Shown here: positions 35,989 through 47,100 of the stretch, one piece after another | Numbering within the stretch: position 1 is the first letter of the stretch | Layout of the letters: every line of letters starts with the position of its first letter | DNA from: Synechococcus sp. PCC 7336 | GTDB taxonomy: Bacteria; Cyanobacteriota; Cyanobacteriia; Thermostichales; PCC-7336 | Assembly: GCF_000332275.1 (NCBI RefSeq) | Contig: NZ_CM001776.1 | Span: 3,103,737-3,167,736, forward strand | DNA: 64,000 bases | Direction: 5' to 3' | Program-made: the position numbers and the translations under genes | Notes under the pieces: model-generated | What the model was told of the DNA's origin: nothing | Seen by the model: only the letters and a program-made list of their open reading frames with translations | Database searches by the model: none

Positions 35989-36825
35989 GTGAAAATTGGT
36001 ATTGTGGGCTTGGGGTTAATTGGCGGTTCCCTCGCTCTGGAGTTTGGCAAGCAGGGGCACGAGCTGTGGGGGAGCAGCCGCAGTGCCGCAACCTGTCAGA
36101 TCGCGGTCGATCGCCATGTCGTCCATCGGGCCAGTCCAGATCTGGCCAGCCTTGCGCCAGTGGATATCGCGTTTATTTGTACGCCCATTCCCTACGTCCT
36201 GCCGACGCTAAAAACGCTAGCGGGAATTTTGCGCCCCGAGGCAATCGCCACGGATGTTGCTTCTGTAAAAGGGGCAATCGTGACTGCCGCCACTGAGTTG
36301 TGGCCCAATTTTGTCGGCGGGCATCCGATGGCAGGGACGACACAGCAGGGTATCGATGCGGCTCAATTCGATTTATTTGCGGGATGCACCTACGTCATTA
36401 CACCAGTGAAGCAGACGCAGCCAGAGGCGATCTCCACGCTCGAAAGTTTGATGCAACCCCTGAATTTGACCGTTGTAACGGCGGCCCCCGAGATTCACGA
36501 TGCGGCAGTGGCTTGGATTAGTCACTTACCGGCGATGGTCAGTGCGGCTTTGGTCACTGCCTGCGGGACGCCGCCACCCGAGGAATTGCAGTTGGCCCAA
36601 CAGCTAGCCAGTAGTGGCTTTCGAGATACCAGTCGAGTGGGGGGAGGGAACCCGGAGTTGGGGACGGCGATGGCACAGTTCAATCGGGAGGCTCTATTGC
36701 GATCGCTCTACACCTATCGCGATCGCCTAGATGGCCTGATTCAGTTGGTCGAGGCCGAAGATTGGTCGGGATTATTCGAGCTGTTCCAGCAGGCAAGGGT
36801 CTGGCGAGTCCCGTTTGTGGAGTGA
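35989..36825 (+). CDS. tyrA: Prephenate/arogenate dehydrogenase
   Basis: 278 residues, NADP-dependent dehydrogenase of tyrosine synthesis. The Rossmann motif is GLGLIGGSLA at the N-terminus; the substrate-site segment is GGHPMAGTTQQGIDAA; a conserved HDAAVAWISHLP follows. In cyanobacteria this type usually prefers arogenate with NADP. The start is GTG 35989. It converges on hmpF with 13 bases between stops. Confidence 0.92.
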   Translation: MKIGIVGLGLIGGSLALEFGKQGHELWGSSRSAATCQIAVDRHVVHRASPDLASLAPVDIAFICTPIPYVLPTLKTLAGILRPEAIATDVASVKGAIVTAATELWPNFVGGHPMAGTTQQGIDAAQFDLFAGCTYVITPVKQTQPEAISTLESLMQPLNLTVVTAAPEIHDAAVAWISHLPAMVSAALVTACGTPPPEELQLAQQLASSGFRDTSRVGGGNPELGTAMAQFNREALLRSLYTYRDRLDGLIQLVEAEDWSGLFELFQQARVWRVPFVE

Positions 36826-36838
36826 GGACAATCTGCCA

Positions 36839-38641
36839 TCAGGCAGCAGGAACGGGAACCTCTGCCAATAGATCGGCCACTGCAGCTTGAAGTGCTTCCG
36901 CCTGATGTTTCGACTCCGACTTGGTGTGGTTGTAAGCCTCCAAACCGCTGCTCAACTGCTCTAATTGGGCTTGTTGTTGCTGCATAGTTTCGCGGGCAGA
37001 CTCCAGTTGCTGCGATCGCCCCTGCAACTGTCCGAGTAGATCGCTGACTTCGCGGCAGCGATTCCACAAACTGCCTTCCTGCTCCTCCAACTGCTGCTGC
37101 ATTTCAGCCGAGCCGTGCTGCAGTTGACTCAGCTCCTCTTGTTTTTGTTGCAGTTCTTCCTGCCGCTGTTGCATGCCTGCTTCCAAGCGATCGCGCTCCG
37201 TTTGCACGAGCTGTCTGTGGGAGTCCAACTGCGCCAAGATGGGGCTAATATCGACCTGCTGTAGCGCGGGGCCGCTGTCCGTTCCTCCCCGCAGCCGATT
37301 TAAAAGCGCCTCCTGTTCGTGCAGTTGCTGCTGCATTCGTTGCAATGTGCGCTGCTGTGGTTCCAAACTGACTGCTAACGTACTGCAGGCAGATTTGGCA
37401 TAGTCAATATCCATTTCAATATCGAAGCGTTCGTCTGGGCTGGCCCCTTCGAGTTTGCGTTGCAATGCCTCCAGCGATCGCCGATTTTCCTCTAATTCCG
37501 ATTCTTGCTGTTTGACCAACTCGGAATGTTGCTCGTGCTCGCGCTGCAAGCGATCGACCTGTGCCGCTAACTCTTCGGGCGAGATTTGAGGCTCTACCTG
37601 TGCCTCTACAACTCCTCCTGCCACAATGAAATCGTTAGAGAGTAGGTTGCGAGTTTGTTGCAGAATCTCGTTCTGCATTTGCAATTGCTGCACAATTTTA
37701 TCGAGACGCTCTCGCTCGGCCTCCACTCGCTCGGCCGAGACCTCCACTTGAGTCTTAGTGCATTCGAGGTTGGCTTTCGACTCCAACCACTGCGATCGTT
37801 GCGCGCGCCATGCCTCCAAATCGCGATCGAGCGTGGCCTGTTGCTCCCGCGCGCGCGCTTGCTCTTCGTCCAAATGGGCGATCGCAGCATCCAGTTGCTG
37901 CAACTGCTCCCCCATCTGCTCGCAAAACTGTTGTAGGGGGCCAGCAATGGCTGCAGCCGTATCGCCCTGCAACGATTGCAGGAGATGCTGGCTCAGTTGA
38001 TGTAATTTCTCTGCCTCTGCCGCATCCAAACGAGACTGACTTGCCATCTGTTGCGCTTCGGCCAAGCGAGCCTCTAACTCAGCCACATTCTGCTGAGATT
38101 GTTCGAGTTCTGCCAGTCGGGCCTCCAGGTCCTCCTGTTGCTGGTTAATTTGCCGCCGTTGCTCTCCCATAGCTTGCTGTTGCTCGGCAAGATTGCTCTC
38201 CAGTGCTTGCAGTTCTGTGCGTTGGGCTTCTAACCCCTCCAAGTCCATCTGATAGGTCTGATAGTCTTCCTGCAATTTTTGGAGTTCTTCTTCTCGTCCC
38301 TCTAGCTCGATTTCGCGCCGATTTAACTCCTGGCTTTGAAATGTGAGCGACTGCTTCCACTGTTCGATTTCCTCCTGATGAGCCTTGCTTTGCTCCAACT
38401 GGCGAGAGAGCCCTTGCAAAATACCCACCAACTGCTTAGCCGCTTCCCGCACCTGTTGCACTTGGCGGCCCGCGCCCATCTCCACCAAAACCAACACGCC
38501 CGCATTAAATTTCGATGCATCTTCCGCAGCGATCGCCTCTTCATTAACCGCAACCCAAGCCTGATCTGAGACTTGTTTCGCCAGAGGCTGGAGCGTCGCC
38601 GACCGGAACGTTCCTTTATCAACAGCGGCTAGATATAACAC
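36839..38641 (-). CDS. hmpF: HmpF, pilus motility/taxis coiled-coil protein
   Basis: 600 residues. The N-terminal globular part begins MLYLAAVDKG and includes AGVLVLVEMG and VQQVREAAKQLVGILQ; the rest is a Gln/Glu-rich coiled coil (WKQSLTFQSQELNRRE and on). This matches the cyanobacterial HmpF family, needed for type IV pilus-driven motility and polar positioning of the pilus machine in hormogonia and in unicellular phototaxis. The start is GTG 38641 with GAGGA upstream. It is divergent from the pilG operon, so the genes form one functional locus. Confidence 0.87.
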   Translation of the reverse strand: MLYLAAVDKGTFRSATLQPLAKQVSDQAWVAVNEEAIAAEDASKFNAGVLVLVEMGAGRQVQQVREAAKQLVGILQGLSRQLEQSKAHQEEIEQWKQSLTFQSQELNRREIELEGREEELQKLQEDYQTYQMDLEGLEAQRTELQALESNLAEQQQAMGEQRRQINQQQEDLEARLAELEQSQQNVAELEARLAEAQQMASQSRLDAAEAEKLHQLSQHLLQSLQGDTAAAIAGPLQQFCEQMGEQLQQLDAAIAHLDEEQARAREQQATLDRDLEAWRAQRSQWLESKANLECTKTQVEVSAERVEAERERLDKIVQQLQMQNEILQQTRNLLSNDFIVAGGVVEAQVEPQISPEELAAQVDRLQREHEQHSELVKQQESELEENRRSLEALQRKLEGASPDERFDIEMDIDYAKSACSTLAVSLEPQQRTLQRMQQQLHEQEALLNRLRGGTDSGPALQQVDISPILAQLDSHRQLVQTERDRLEAGMQQRQEELQQKQEELSQLQHGSAEMQQQLEEQEGSLWNRCREVSDLLGQLQGRSQQLESARETMQQQQAQLEQLSSGLEAYNHTKSESKHQAEALQAAVADLLAEVPVPAA

Positions 38642-39183
38642 GCGTGCAGGTCCTCGCTATTGCATGAAAACAACGCTTCAGTCTCAACATTGGGATGGCA
38701 AACACGGGCCGATCGTCGGGGTCGAGCAACATTACCCAATACTGCCCACACCAACTATACTCAGCCACGGCTCGAAAAGTGCCAGTTTGGTTACTGGATC
38801 GAGACCCTAAGGTAACCGAGAAACCCATGCTCCAAAGACCTGCAGTTCACTGCAGGAAATAGGCGATCGACAGGAGAGCCGCTTACCGTGATGATTTCCA
38901 TCGCCATCTCAGCAGAACTGAGCCAGTAATTTCAACATACCCTCAACTGCCATGGCAAAATACGCCTGCTCGACTCAATTCCAACATTCAATCTTCGGTA
39001 TCGAATACAACCGCCAAGGAATCTCAGTATCATCAGAATCTTGTCAATGATAGAGTTAACTTTCAATCGGGCACCCTCGATCGTAGCCCCGCGCTGCTTC
39101 GTCCAACGCGAGAGCTAGTTGTCCTCACCCCATTTGCTGTTGTTAGGGCAATTTCTCAAGACCGACTTCTTCAAGGTTTTATC
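38642..39183. other. 540-base divergent spacer between hmpF and the pil taxis operon
   Basis: No coding frame can be supported. It must contain promoters in both directions. A perfect hairpin is present at 38839-38856 (listed separately). Nothing else was recognised. Confidence 0.45.
38839..38856. repeat. Palindrome CCTGCAG-TTCA-CTGCAGG
   Basis: Perfect 7-bp arms with a four-base loop in the middle of the hmpF-pilG divergent spacer. It could be an operator or a short RNA hairpin; no protein is known to bind it. Confidence 0.55.
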
Positions 39184-40341
39184 ATGCAGGGAAAACTCCA
39201 AGAAATTGACATTCGCAGCATCATGCAGCTAATCGAGCTGGGACAGCGAACGGGAGAGTTGTTTGTTGAAGCCAGTGTTTCCCAGTATTGGTTTGTCTTT
39301 TGCCTCAACGGTCGGATCATTTATGCCTCCGAAACCGAAGGCAGTATTGCTCGCCTGCGCGACTATCTGCGTCGCCACCAAGCCGAAGCTGCGCTCGATC
39401 GCATTCAAGTTCCTCCCAAGGCCGATACGAATGCCCCCGAATACGCCCATCTGTGGGCGCTGCTGGAAAGCCACCAAATCAACCCCAACCAGGGCAAGCA
39501 AATGGTGGGCAGCATGATTCAGGAGGTGCTCTTCGACCTCTTCAGCCTGCATCAAGGCTCCTTCATTTTTGAATCGGGTGCCCCCCTTTCCCCTCAATTG
39601 GCGGCCTTCGAAATCAGCCCCCTACTCAAAGGCATCACCACTCAGGTACAGGAATGGAAAAAGCTCCATCCCTACCTTCAATCTCCCGATCAATACTTCA
39701 CGATCGTCAATTCGGCAGCCCTGCAACAATCGCTCCCCGCCAGTGTCTACGAAACGTTCCAACGCTGGTCGGACGGCAGCACCACCATTCGCCAGATGTC
39801 TCGCTATTTGGGTCGCGACATTTTCACCATCGGCAAAGCCATGTACCCCTACATTCAGCAGGGCGTCATTCAACTATCGGAAGTGACCGAACTGGGTTCG
39901 GTTAAACCTCTGACAACCAGAGGCGATCGCCTGCCCCACATTGTCTGCATCGACGATAGTATGGCCATCCAGAAAACAGTAGAATACATCCTGCAAGGAG
40001 CTGGCTATCAGGTCACGACCATCGGCAACCCTCTCAAGGCTCTCGGTCAAGTGTTTTTGCTTCAGCCCGATATGATCCTGTGCGATGTGGCCATGCCCAA
40101 ACTCGATGGCTACGAACTCTGCGCCATGCTGCGCAAAGCGAATGCTTTTCGTCAAACTCCGGTGGTGATGCTGACGGGTAAGGATGGCTTTACCGATCGG
40201 ATTAAAGCTCGCATGGCTGGAGCTAACGAGTTTTTAACCAAACCCTTTGGAGAGAGAGAACTGTTGACTGTGATCGAGTCATATGTGGGCGCTCCTCCTC
40301 AGACTGCAGAGCCTGTAAGTCTAGCGGCTTCTGTGACTTAA
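39184..40341 (+). CDS. pilG: PatA-type response regulator of pilus taxis (PilG/PixG/HmpA)
   Basis: 385 residues. Residues 1-245 form a PATAN/DUF4388-type domain (GKLQEIDIRSIMQLIELGQRTGELFVE, with YWFVFCLNGRIIYA). Residues about 252-372 are a receiver domain with the phospho-Asp in MILCDVAMPKLDG (about 301) and the KPF lysine near 355. In Synechocystis and Nostoc such proteins head the pilus taxis operon and act on extension ATPase or cAMP output. It is the first of five genes pilG-pilH-pilI-pilJ-pilL; the next starts 151 bases later. Confidence 0.92.
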   Translation: MQGKLQEIDIRSIMQLIELGQRTGELFVEASVSQYWFVFCLNGRIIYASETEGSIARLRDYLRRHQAEAALDRIQVPPKADTNAPEYAHLWALLESHQINPNQGKQMVGSMIQEVLFDLFSLHQGSFIFESGAPLSPQLAAFEISPLLKGITTQVQEWKKLHPYLQSPDQYFTIVNSAALQQSLPASVYETFQRWSDGSTTIRQMSRYLGRDIFTIGKAMYPYIQQGVIQLSEVTELGSVKPLTTRGDRLPHIVCIDDSMAIQKTVEYILQGAGYQVTTIGNPLKALGQVFLLQPDMILCDVAMPKLDGYELCAMLRKANAFRQTPVVMLTGKDGFTDRIKARMAGANEFLTKPFGERELLTVIESYVGAPPQTAEPVSLAASVT

Positions 40342-40492
40342 TTCCAGAGCGAGCTCTGCGGATTTTTTAATCAGATGATCGTTTTGAGTGCAATTTTGGC
40401 AAGCTTGACATATAGGAAATTGCGGTCATACTTAACTGTTTAAAATCGGCCTTATTGATATCCCAGACCGTTAACGAGGCAACACAGAAACC

Positions 40493-40858
40493 ATGAGTAA
40501 AGTATTGGTCGTCGAGGATAGTCCCGCCCAGCGCGAGATGATTACAGGCTTATTGAAAGAAAATGGCCTCGACGTTGTAGAAGCCCAAGATGGTGTGTCT
40601 GCCCTCGAGGCAATTCAGGGACAAGTCCCCGATGTGGTAGTACTCGATATCGTCATGCCGCGCATGAACGGCTACGAAGTCTGCCGACGTCTCAAGGCCG
40701 ATCCTGCCACCGAACAGGTTTCAGTGGTGATGTGTTCCTCTAAAGGGGAAGAATTCGATCGCTATTGGGGCATGCGGCAGGGAGCTGATGCCTACATCAC
40801 CAAACCCTTTCGCCCCAAAGAACTGATCGGTACCATCAAACAATTACTGAGGAGCTAG
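40493..40858 (+). CDS. pilH: PilH, CheY-like response regulator
   Basis: Single receiver domain of 121 residues with the acidic pair EDS, the phospho-acceptor Asp52 (VVLDIVMPRMNG), a switch Ser in VMCSSKGEEFD and the lysine in KPFRPKE. There is no output domain. It probably takes phosphate from PilL and competes with, or acts beside, PilG. It is 7 bases upstream of pilI. Confidence 0.95.
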   Translation: MSKVLVVEDSPAQREMITGLLKENGLDVVEAQDGVSALEAIQGQVPDVVVLDIVMPRMNGYEVCRRLKADPATEQVSVVMCSSKGEEFDRYWGMRQGADAYITKPFRPKELIGTIKQLLRS

Positions 40859-40865
40859 TAATCCT

Positions 40866-41402
40866 ATGGTTGGCGACCTCGATATCCTTTCAGGCTCGGG
40901 AGCATCGAACTTCGACACGGACGAGCTGCAAGAATTAGAAATTCCCGCTGGCGAGCTGCATCTCAAATGCAAGCTCGCATCTGGACTAGAATTAGCGTTT
41001 GTTGCAGAAGGGATTGCCGAGGTCATGTCAGTGGCCCCCGAGCAAATTGCTCCCATGCCCAATATTTCTCCCCTGTTGTTAGGAGCTCTCAACTTCAGGG
41101 GTAAAGTCATTTGGTTGGCCGATCTGGGTCAATTTTTAGGAGAAGCGAAACCTCTCAATACCGATCGCGCCGATCTGTCCGTTTTAGCCCTGACCGATCG
41201 CCAAGATATCATTCTGGGGGTGGCCGTAGATTCGGTAGCGGGTATGGAATGGCTGGAGGGGGCATCGCTGCGGCCCAGTGAAGATTGCCCGGATGAGATG
41301 GCCCCATTTGTGCGCGGTGAATGGCTGCTGCCAGAAGGCGACGGGGTTTTGAGACTGTTGGATGAAACTGCCATCATTCGTTCCAGCCGATGGGCGACTT
41401 AA
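40866..41402 (+). CDS. pilI: PilI, CheW-like adaptor
   Basis: 178 residues with one CheW domain (GLELAFVAEGIAEVMSVAPEQIAPMPNISPLLLGALNFRG... pattern with the conserved LLGALNFRGKVIWLADL). It couples the receptor PilJ to the kinase PilL. It is third in the taxis operon, 65 bases before pilJ. Confidence 0.93.
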   Translation: MVGDLDILSGSGASNFDTDELQELEIPAGELHLKCKLASGLELAFVAEGIAEVMSVAPEQIAPMPNISPLLLGALNFRGKVIWLADLGQFLGEAKPLNTDRADLSVLALTDRQDIILGVAVDSVAGMEWLEGASLRPSEDCPDEMAPFVRGEWLLPEGDGVLRLLDETAIIRSSRWAT

Positions 41403-41467
41403 ATCTATGTCATTCATTGTCAACATTGTAGTTATTTGTCGCCACTGTTATTTCCACGGAGACAGCC

Positions 41468-43987
41468 ATGGTTTCGAGCATCGATAATATTCGAGATAAG
41501 GCGATCGAAGCTTTTGCTCGAGAAGAATACACTACAGCGACCGACTTGTTCGAGCAACTCACGGGTCAGCATCCCGAAGATCTGTCCTTGAAACTATGGT
41601 TGGCTTCGTCACAGCAGTGGGCAGGTCGTCTTGACGATGCCCGCAATACCTACGAGTCAGTGCTAGCCACGACTCAAGACCCAGCTCTCGTAACAGCCGC
41701 TCAAAATGGGCTCGCACAGCTAGGTGGGTTTACGCCTCCGGCAGCGGACAACGGCGCTTCAATGTCTGGTGGAGAGAAGTCTGGGGGCAGTAGGATCTCT
41801 GGCCATCGCGCCTCGGAAACCGATGCGATGGACGATGCATTTGGCGAATTTACCACTGAGTTTACCGATGTTGGCAACGATGCCTCTATGCCCGATCTAT
41901 TTAGCGATGGGGATACCTTCGATAGCGATAGTGCTGAGATCGAGGAAGAGCTCACCCATGTAGCTCCCTCCTCGGCACGAGAGGAAGTGGATGACTCGGC
42001 CAATCCGTTTGACGATTTGTTCGACGGTGCCGATGGCGAAGTGCTGCAATTAGACGCCGAACTCAACGAAGAAACCAATTTCTTTGTTCCGGGCTCTGCT
42101 GCCAATGACGATACGGACAATCAAACCAATGGTTTTGCCCCAACTGGCGAATTGACTGACGACGACGATAGCTTTGCCCTATTGCAGGAGCTCGATGAAG
42201 AGTTGGGTTTGGACGAAGAGTCCTCGACCCAAATGGCAGCAGCAGGCGATTATAACTTTGCCGCAGAGCCCTTCTCAGACATCACGGGCTTTCCGAGCGA
42301 GGTGTCTGCAAGTGACACTGAGGTGTTGGACTCTACAGAAGACAAACACGATCTCGCAGACACCTCGCTCTCCAGTAGCACCGCACTATTTGAAGAAGAT
42401 CGAGCTCCTGAAATACCGGTCATAGAAGAGCCCGATCTGAGTGGTTTAGAGCAGGAGTCCGACGGCGAATTCGATAGTTTGCTCATCCTGCCGGATGAAG
42501 AGGCTGCCGATTTGTTCGATAGCTCCGATGACGATTTGAGCAATCTCGACCTGTTGGCAGGGGCCAATGCGTCAGGAGCGCTACCGCACGGCACCGGCAA
42601 CGCACCCATTGCTCGCTCCAGCGGGACGAAGTGGGTTCTCCTACAAGGAGCCGCCGTTTTCCTAGTAGCGGGGGCGGGGTTCTTTGGAACCAATGCGATG
42701 AATCTCGGCGGTGCTGCCAGTGGCGCAATTGGCACTGTCGCAGGGGCAGCGGCTGGGGCCGGAACGGGGTTGCTGGCGGCGCGAGATGCGTCCCGTCGCG
42801 ATCGGCGTAATTTACAAGCGCTGGTGGGTGATATCGATGCGATCGCCCGTGGCAATTACACCGTGCGGGCCAGGTTGAGCAGCGATGGGTCCGATCCGTT
42901 CAGTCAGGCATTCAATCGCATGGCTCAGTCGATTGAGAATAACATCAGCGAGCTGGAGCGGCGAGCTACCGAGCAGGGGCAGGCTAAGGAGGACCTCCAG
43001 CGGCAGGTGATCCGGCTGTTGGACGATGTGGAAGGCGCCGCTCGTGGAGACCTAACGGTCCGGGCAGAAGTGACCGCTGACGTGTTAGGGGCAGTGGCAG
43101 ACTCCTTCAACCTGACTATCACCAGCCTGCGAGAAATTGTCGGCCAAGTGAAACAGGCCGCAACGGCGGTGAGCGATGCAGCCCAAGGAAACGAAGCTCT
43201 ATCCCGCAGCCTTTCGAACGATGCCTTGCAACAGGCGGAAGAAATTTCGATTCTACTCAACTCCGTGCAGGAGATGACCCAATCCATTCAGGATGTGGCC
43301 AGCAACGCCACCGAGGCAGAAGCAGTGGCCAAGCAAGCTTCCGAAACGGCAGTGCGCGGAGGAGTGGCGGTGGATCGCACGGCTTCCGGTATTTTGGCTA
43401 TTCGGGAGACGGTGGCGGATACGACACGTCAGGTGAAGCGTCTGGCGGAATCCTCCCAGGAAATCTCCAAGATCGTGGCCTTTATTTCTCAGATTGCCTC
43501 TCGCACCAACTTGCTGGCGCTCAACGCCAGTATTGAGGCAGCACGGGCGGGCGAATCTGGACGGGGCTTTGCCATTGTTGCGGATGAGGTGCGGCAATTG
43601 GCAGATCGATCCTCGAAGGCATCCAAGGAAATCGAGCAGATTGTGATGCAGATCCAATCGGAGACCAGTCAGGTCATGACTGCGATGGAAGAAGGGACTC
43701 AGCAGGTGATCGAAGGTACAAAGCTGGCCGAACAAGCCAAATCGAGTCTGGACGAGATTATTCAGGTGAGCCAAAAAATTGATGGTTTCGTTCGCTCGAT
43801 TACCGCCTCTACCGTGCAGCAGACAGAGACTTCTCGAACTGTGGCTCAGGTGATGCAGAATGCGGAGCTGACGTCGAACGAGACCTCGCAGGAAGCCCAA
43901 AAAGTATCGGGATCGTTGATCGAGTTGGTGGCGATCGCCCGCAACTTGCAGGCATCCGTGGGTAAGTTCCGCATTTCGGAAGAATAG
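41468..43987 (+). CDS. pilJ: PilJ, methyl-accepting chemotaxis protein with TPR-like N-terminus
   Basis: 839 residues. The N-terminus (5-85) is a TPR-like helical repeat; 90-390 is acidic and disordered with DLF/DLL islands (PDLFSDG, FDDLFDG, NLDLLAG); a Gly/Ala-rich hydrophobic region follows (about 390-440, [17 protein letters not shown]); two HAMP-like domains (about 450-580) and the signalling domain with the hairpin [20 protein letters not shown] near 677. No periplasmic sensor lies between membrane segments, so the input is probably cytoplasmic or through a partner protein. Confidence 0.92.
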   Translation: MVSSIDNIRDKAIEAFAREEYTTATDLFEQLTGQHPEDLSLKLWLASSQQWAGRLDDARNTYESVLATTQDPALVTAAQNGLAQLGGFTPPAADNGASMSGGEKSGGSRISGHRASETDAMDDAFGEFTTEFTDVGNDASMPDLFSDGDTFDSDSAEIEEELTHVAPSSAREEVDDSANPFDDLFDGADGEVLQLDAELNEETNFFVPGSAANDDTDNQTNGFAPTGELTDDDDSFALLQELDEELGLDEESSTQMAAAGDYNFAAEPFSDITGFPSEVSASDTEVLDSTEDKHDLADTSLSSSTALFEEDRAPEIPVIEEPDLSGLEQESDGEFDSLLILPDEEAADLFDSSDDDLSNLDLLAGANASGALPHGTGNAPIARSSGTKWVLLQGAAVFLVAGAGFFGTNAMNLGGAASGAIGTVAGAAAGAGTGLLAARDASRRDRRNLQALVGDIDAIARGNYTVRARLSSDGSDPFSQAFNRMAQSIENNISELERRATEQGQAKEDLQRQVIRLLDDVEGAARGDLTVRAEVTADVLGAVADSFNLTITSLREIVGQVKQAATAVSDAAQGNEALSRSLSNDALQQAEEISILLNSVQEMTQSIQDVASNATEAEAVAKQASETAVRGGVAVDRTASGILAIRETVADTTRQVKRLAESSQEISKIVAFISQIASRTNLLALNASIEAARAGESGRGFAIVADEVRQLADRSSKASKEIEQIVMQIQSETSQVMTAMEEGTQQVIEGTKLAEQAKSSLDEIIQVSQKIDGFVRSITASTVQQTETSRTVAQVMQNAELTSNETSQEAQKVSGSLIELVAIARNLQASVGKFRISEE

Positions 43988-44127
43988 GACGAGGGGGGTC
44001 GGAGATCGGTCGCTCGCCGACCGTCTCGGGCAATCTGAGTTGGGGCTCGCGAAAGCGTAAACAAGCCAGACGGACCCGAGAGCCCCCAGTCTGGCAGTTC
44101 ATTGTGCAGCAGCTTGAGGACATCTCG

Positions 44128-47100
44128 ATGGATCGCGAAGCGCAACAACGGATTATGGGCTTTTTTATTGAAGAAGCCCGCGATCATTTGGTCAATTTGG
44201 AGCAGGGACTACTCAGTCTGCAAGAGCGAGCCTCGGATACCGAGCTGATTAACGATTTGTTCCGGGCAGCCCACTCTATCAAGGGGGGAGCTGCCATGTT
44301 GGGGATTGCGAGTATCCAACATACTGCTCACCGGATGGAAGACACCTTTAAGGTCTTTCGCGAGCGGGAAGTGCCGGTCGATCGCCGACTGGAATCGCTG
44401 TTACTGCGCTGCTACGATACCCTCGCGCAATTGCTCGACCAGTTACAAAGCCCTGACGGTCTGTCGCCAGAAGCGGGCGAAGCCGCCCTGTCAGAGATCG
44501 AGCCCGTGTTCCAAGAGCTCGATCGCCATATGAAAGTGCTGTTGGGGGAATTATCGCCCGAAGCGGCTGCCGCTGCTGCTGCGACTCCAGCAACCCCTCG
44601 CAATCCCTCTCTCTCCGATACGTTTCAGCAGTACGTTCCGCGCCAGATGCGCGAAATGCTAGATCTGTTCCGCCAGCCGGACAGCGAGGCTACGCGGACG
44701 CAGTTATGCGAGTTGGGTCAGTCTCTCCAGCAACTGGGCGACACTTACGAACTGCCGACCTGGACCCACTTGATGCAGACCATCTGCACTTGTATCGAAA
44801 ACACCAGCCACGGACTATCCCCCATTGCGCGACAGGTTTTGACTGCCCTCAAGCAGGCCCAGCAATTGGTTCTAGCTGGGAATGCCGACGAGATCGCACC
44901 CTCCGAAGCACTGCTGGCTATGGCTGCTCCCCCCGCTCCAGCAGCACCTGCGATCGAGGCAGAGGTTGCGATCCCTGCCGCGCCAGAACCTCCTGCCGAG
45001 GCAGAGGCCACGACCCCTGCTGTGCCGGAACCTGTTGTCGAGGTAGAGGCTGCAATTCCCTCAGAACCGTCGCCTACGGTCGAGGTAGAGACCGCGATCG
45101 CCGCTGCGCCGGAACCTGCCGCCGCGCTGGAGCCTGCCGCAAGTGACGAGCTGCCAGCTATTTTCGAACTGCCAGAGCCAGTTGAACTTCCGAATGCATC
45201 GGACAGATCGGCGGTTGAATTCGTCGAACCCATCGATGGCGAGCTGAGTGCTGTAGTGGAAGCAGCCGCAAATCTGGCGGACCTACTGGACAGCCCCGAT
45301 GCAACGCCGATAGCGCCTGCAGCGAATAAGCCTGCGATCGAAGATTCGATGCTTTCTCTCGACCTCGATTCTCCATATGCCGATCTCGAGGTTGACGAGA
45401 ACGCAATTGACGACCTCGCGGATGACGAGCTTGCGGATTCGGCCAGTCTATCTGAGATAGTTGGCGAACCTGCCCAAGTAGACGAGGCTGCAGAGGATAG
45501 CGCCCTGACGTTGGCCGAGATCGAGGGCAACTTCCCAGCTACTCCTATAGAGACTGACTTGGCTGGCGACTCCGATTTGGCGGATTTGTTCTCTGCGGCT
45601 GACGATCTGACAGCTGAGTCTGTCACCAGTGACGAGCTTGCCTTCGACTCTTTGGCAGATAGGAGCTCTTTGGCAGATAGGAGCTCTTTGGCAGACAGGG
45701 GGGAGTCTGCCGAATCGTCGAGCCTGCAACCGGATGGCGAGGCTCTGGAGTTAGGGTCGGCGAATGCCGATCTGGCGTCACTTTTCGAGGGTTCGGAAGC
45801 CGATGCTGAGGTCGCTTATGAAGAGCCTATTTCTCTCGATCCCGCTGCTGGCGAGCCCCTGGAGATTGCTGCCGATGCCGCTGCGCCCCCACTCCATGAA
45901 GATGGATTGGCCGATTTATTCGCTGAGAGTGGCGACTTCGGTATGGATGCTCCCATAGCGATCGAGGCAGAAACACAACGAGAACCAGACACCCCGACTG
46001 ACGAACCTGTCAGCAGTGACGAGATTGGCTTAGCGGCACTACTGTCCGACGTCGATGAGGTCAACGTTAGTAGCGAGATTGAGGCTGACGTCGCTCCAAC
46101 ATTGATTCCAGACAGACCTACAGCCTCGACCGATAACCAGGCTGAGTCTTTGCCTACCGATGGTTTGGCCGATCTGGCCGAGCTCCTGTCCGAAACAGAT
46201 AGTGCGACTGTAGATCCGGCTGCTGCAACCGCCGAGATCTCTGAAGGGGAGGAAGCCACAGACGGTTTGGACGATCTCGCAGCACTCATCGACGCACCCG
46301 TTGCTGTGCCCCCTACAATTGAGGCCGATCTGGCCGATCTGGCTGCTCTGATTGACGAACCAACGCCATCTCCGGCAGTGCCAGCAACAGCAGTTAGCGA
46401 ACAACACAATAGTCTTCCCCAGCCCCAAGCACCCGATCGGCCCCAAGCTGAGGACGACGCGTTTGCCGATCTCGAGGCGCTGTTGGGGGATAGTGGCTCC
46501 TCCCCTGCGGCTGCCCCCATTCCCAGTGTTCGGCCTGCCAAAACGACCTCTCGCAGCCACTCGAAGAAATCTGGCTTTGCTAACCCCACCATGCGGGTTG
46601 AGGTGAAGTACCTCGACTCGATCAACAATTTAGTGGGAGAAATGGTGGTCGGGCGCAACAGCCTGGAGCAGGTGCAAACCCGCTTGCGGCAGTTTTTAGA
46701 AAACCTACTCTTCCGGGTGCGCCAACTGAGCGAAATTGGTCAGAAGATGCAAGATCGCTACGAGCGCTCCCTGTTGGAATCTTCTTTGCTGCGAAGTTCG
46801 AGTTCAACCCCGACAGAGTCAGCGAGTTCCGCTCCAGACGAGCATTCCACTGGCGCGAATTTCGATGCGTTGGAAATGGACCGCTTTACTGCCTTCCACA
46901 GCATGTCGCAGGAGATTATCGAGCTGATTGTGCGAATTCGCGAGGCTTCCTCCGATATTCAGTTTGTGGTGGATGAATCTGAGCAAATTGGCCGCCAGTT
47001 CCAACAAACCACCACACAGTTGCAGGACAACCTCAACCGCGCCCGCATGGTGCCGTTTTCGCAGATTGCCGATCGCCTCCCCCGGGCTGTACGGGATTTG

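Noticed and set aside
44745-46658. Long minus-strand frames opposite the pilL linker
   Set aside because: Ser/Ala-rich mirror images of the acidic repeats; typical antisense artefacts of GC-biased disordered regions.
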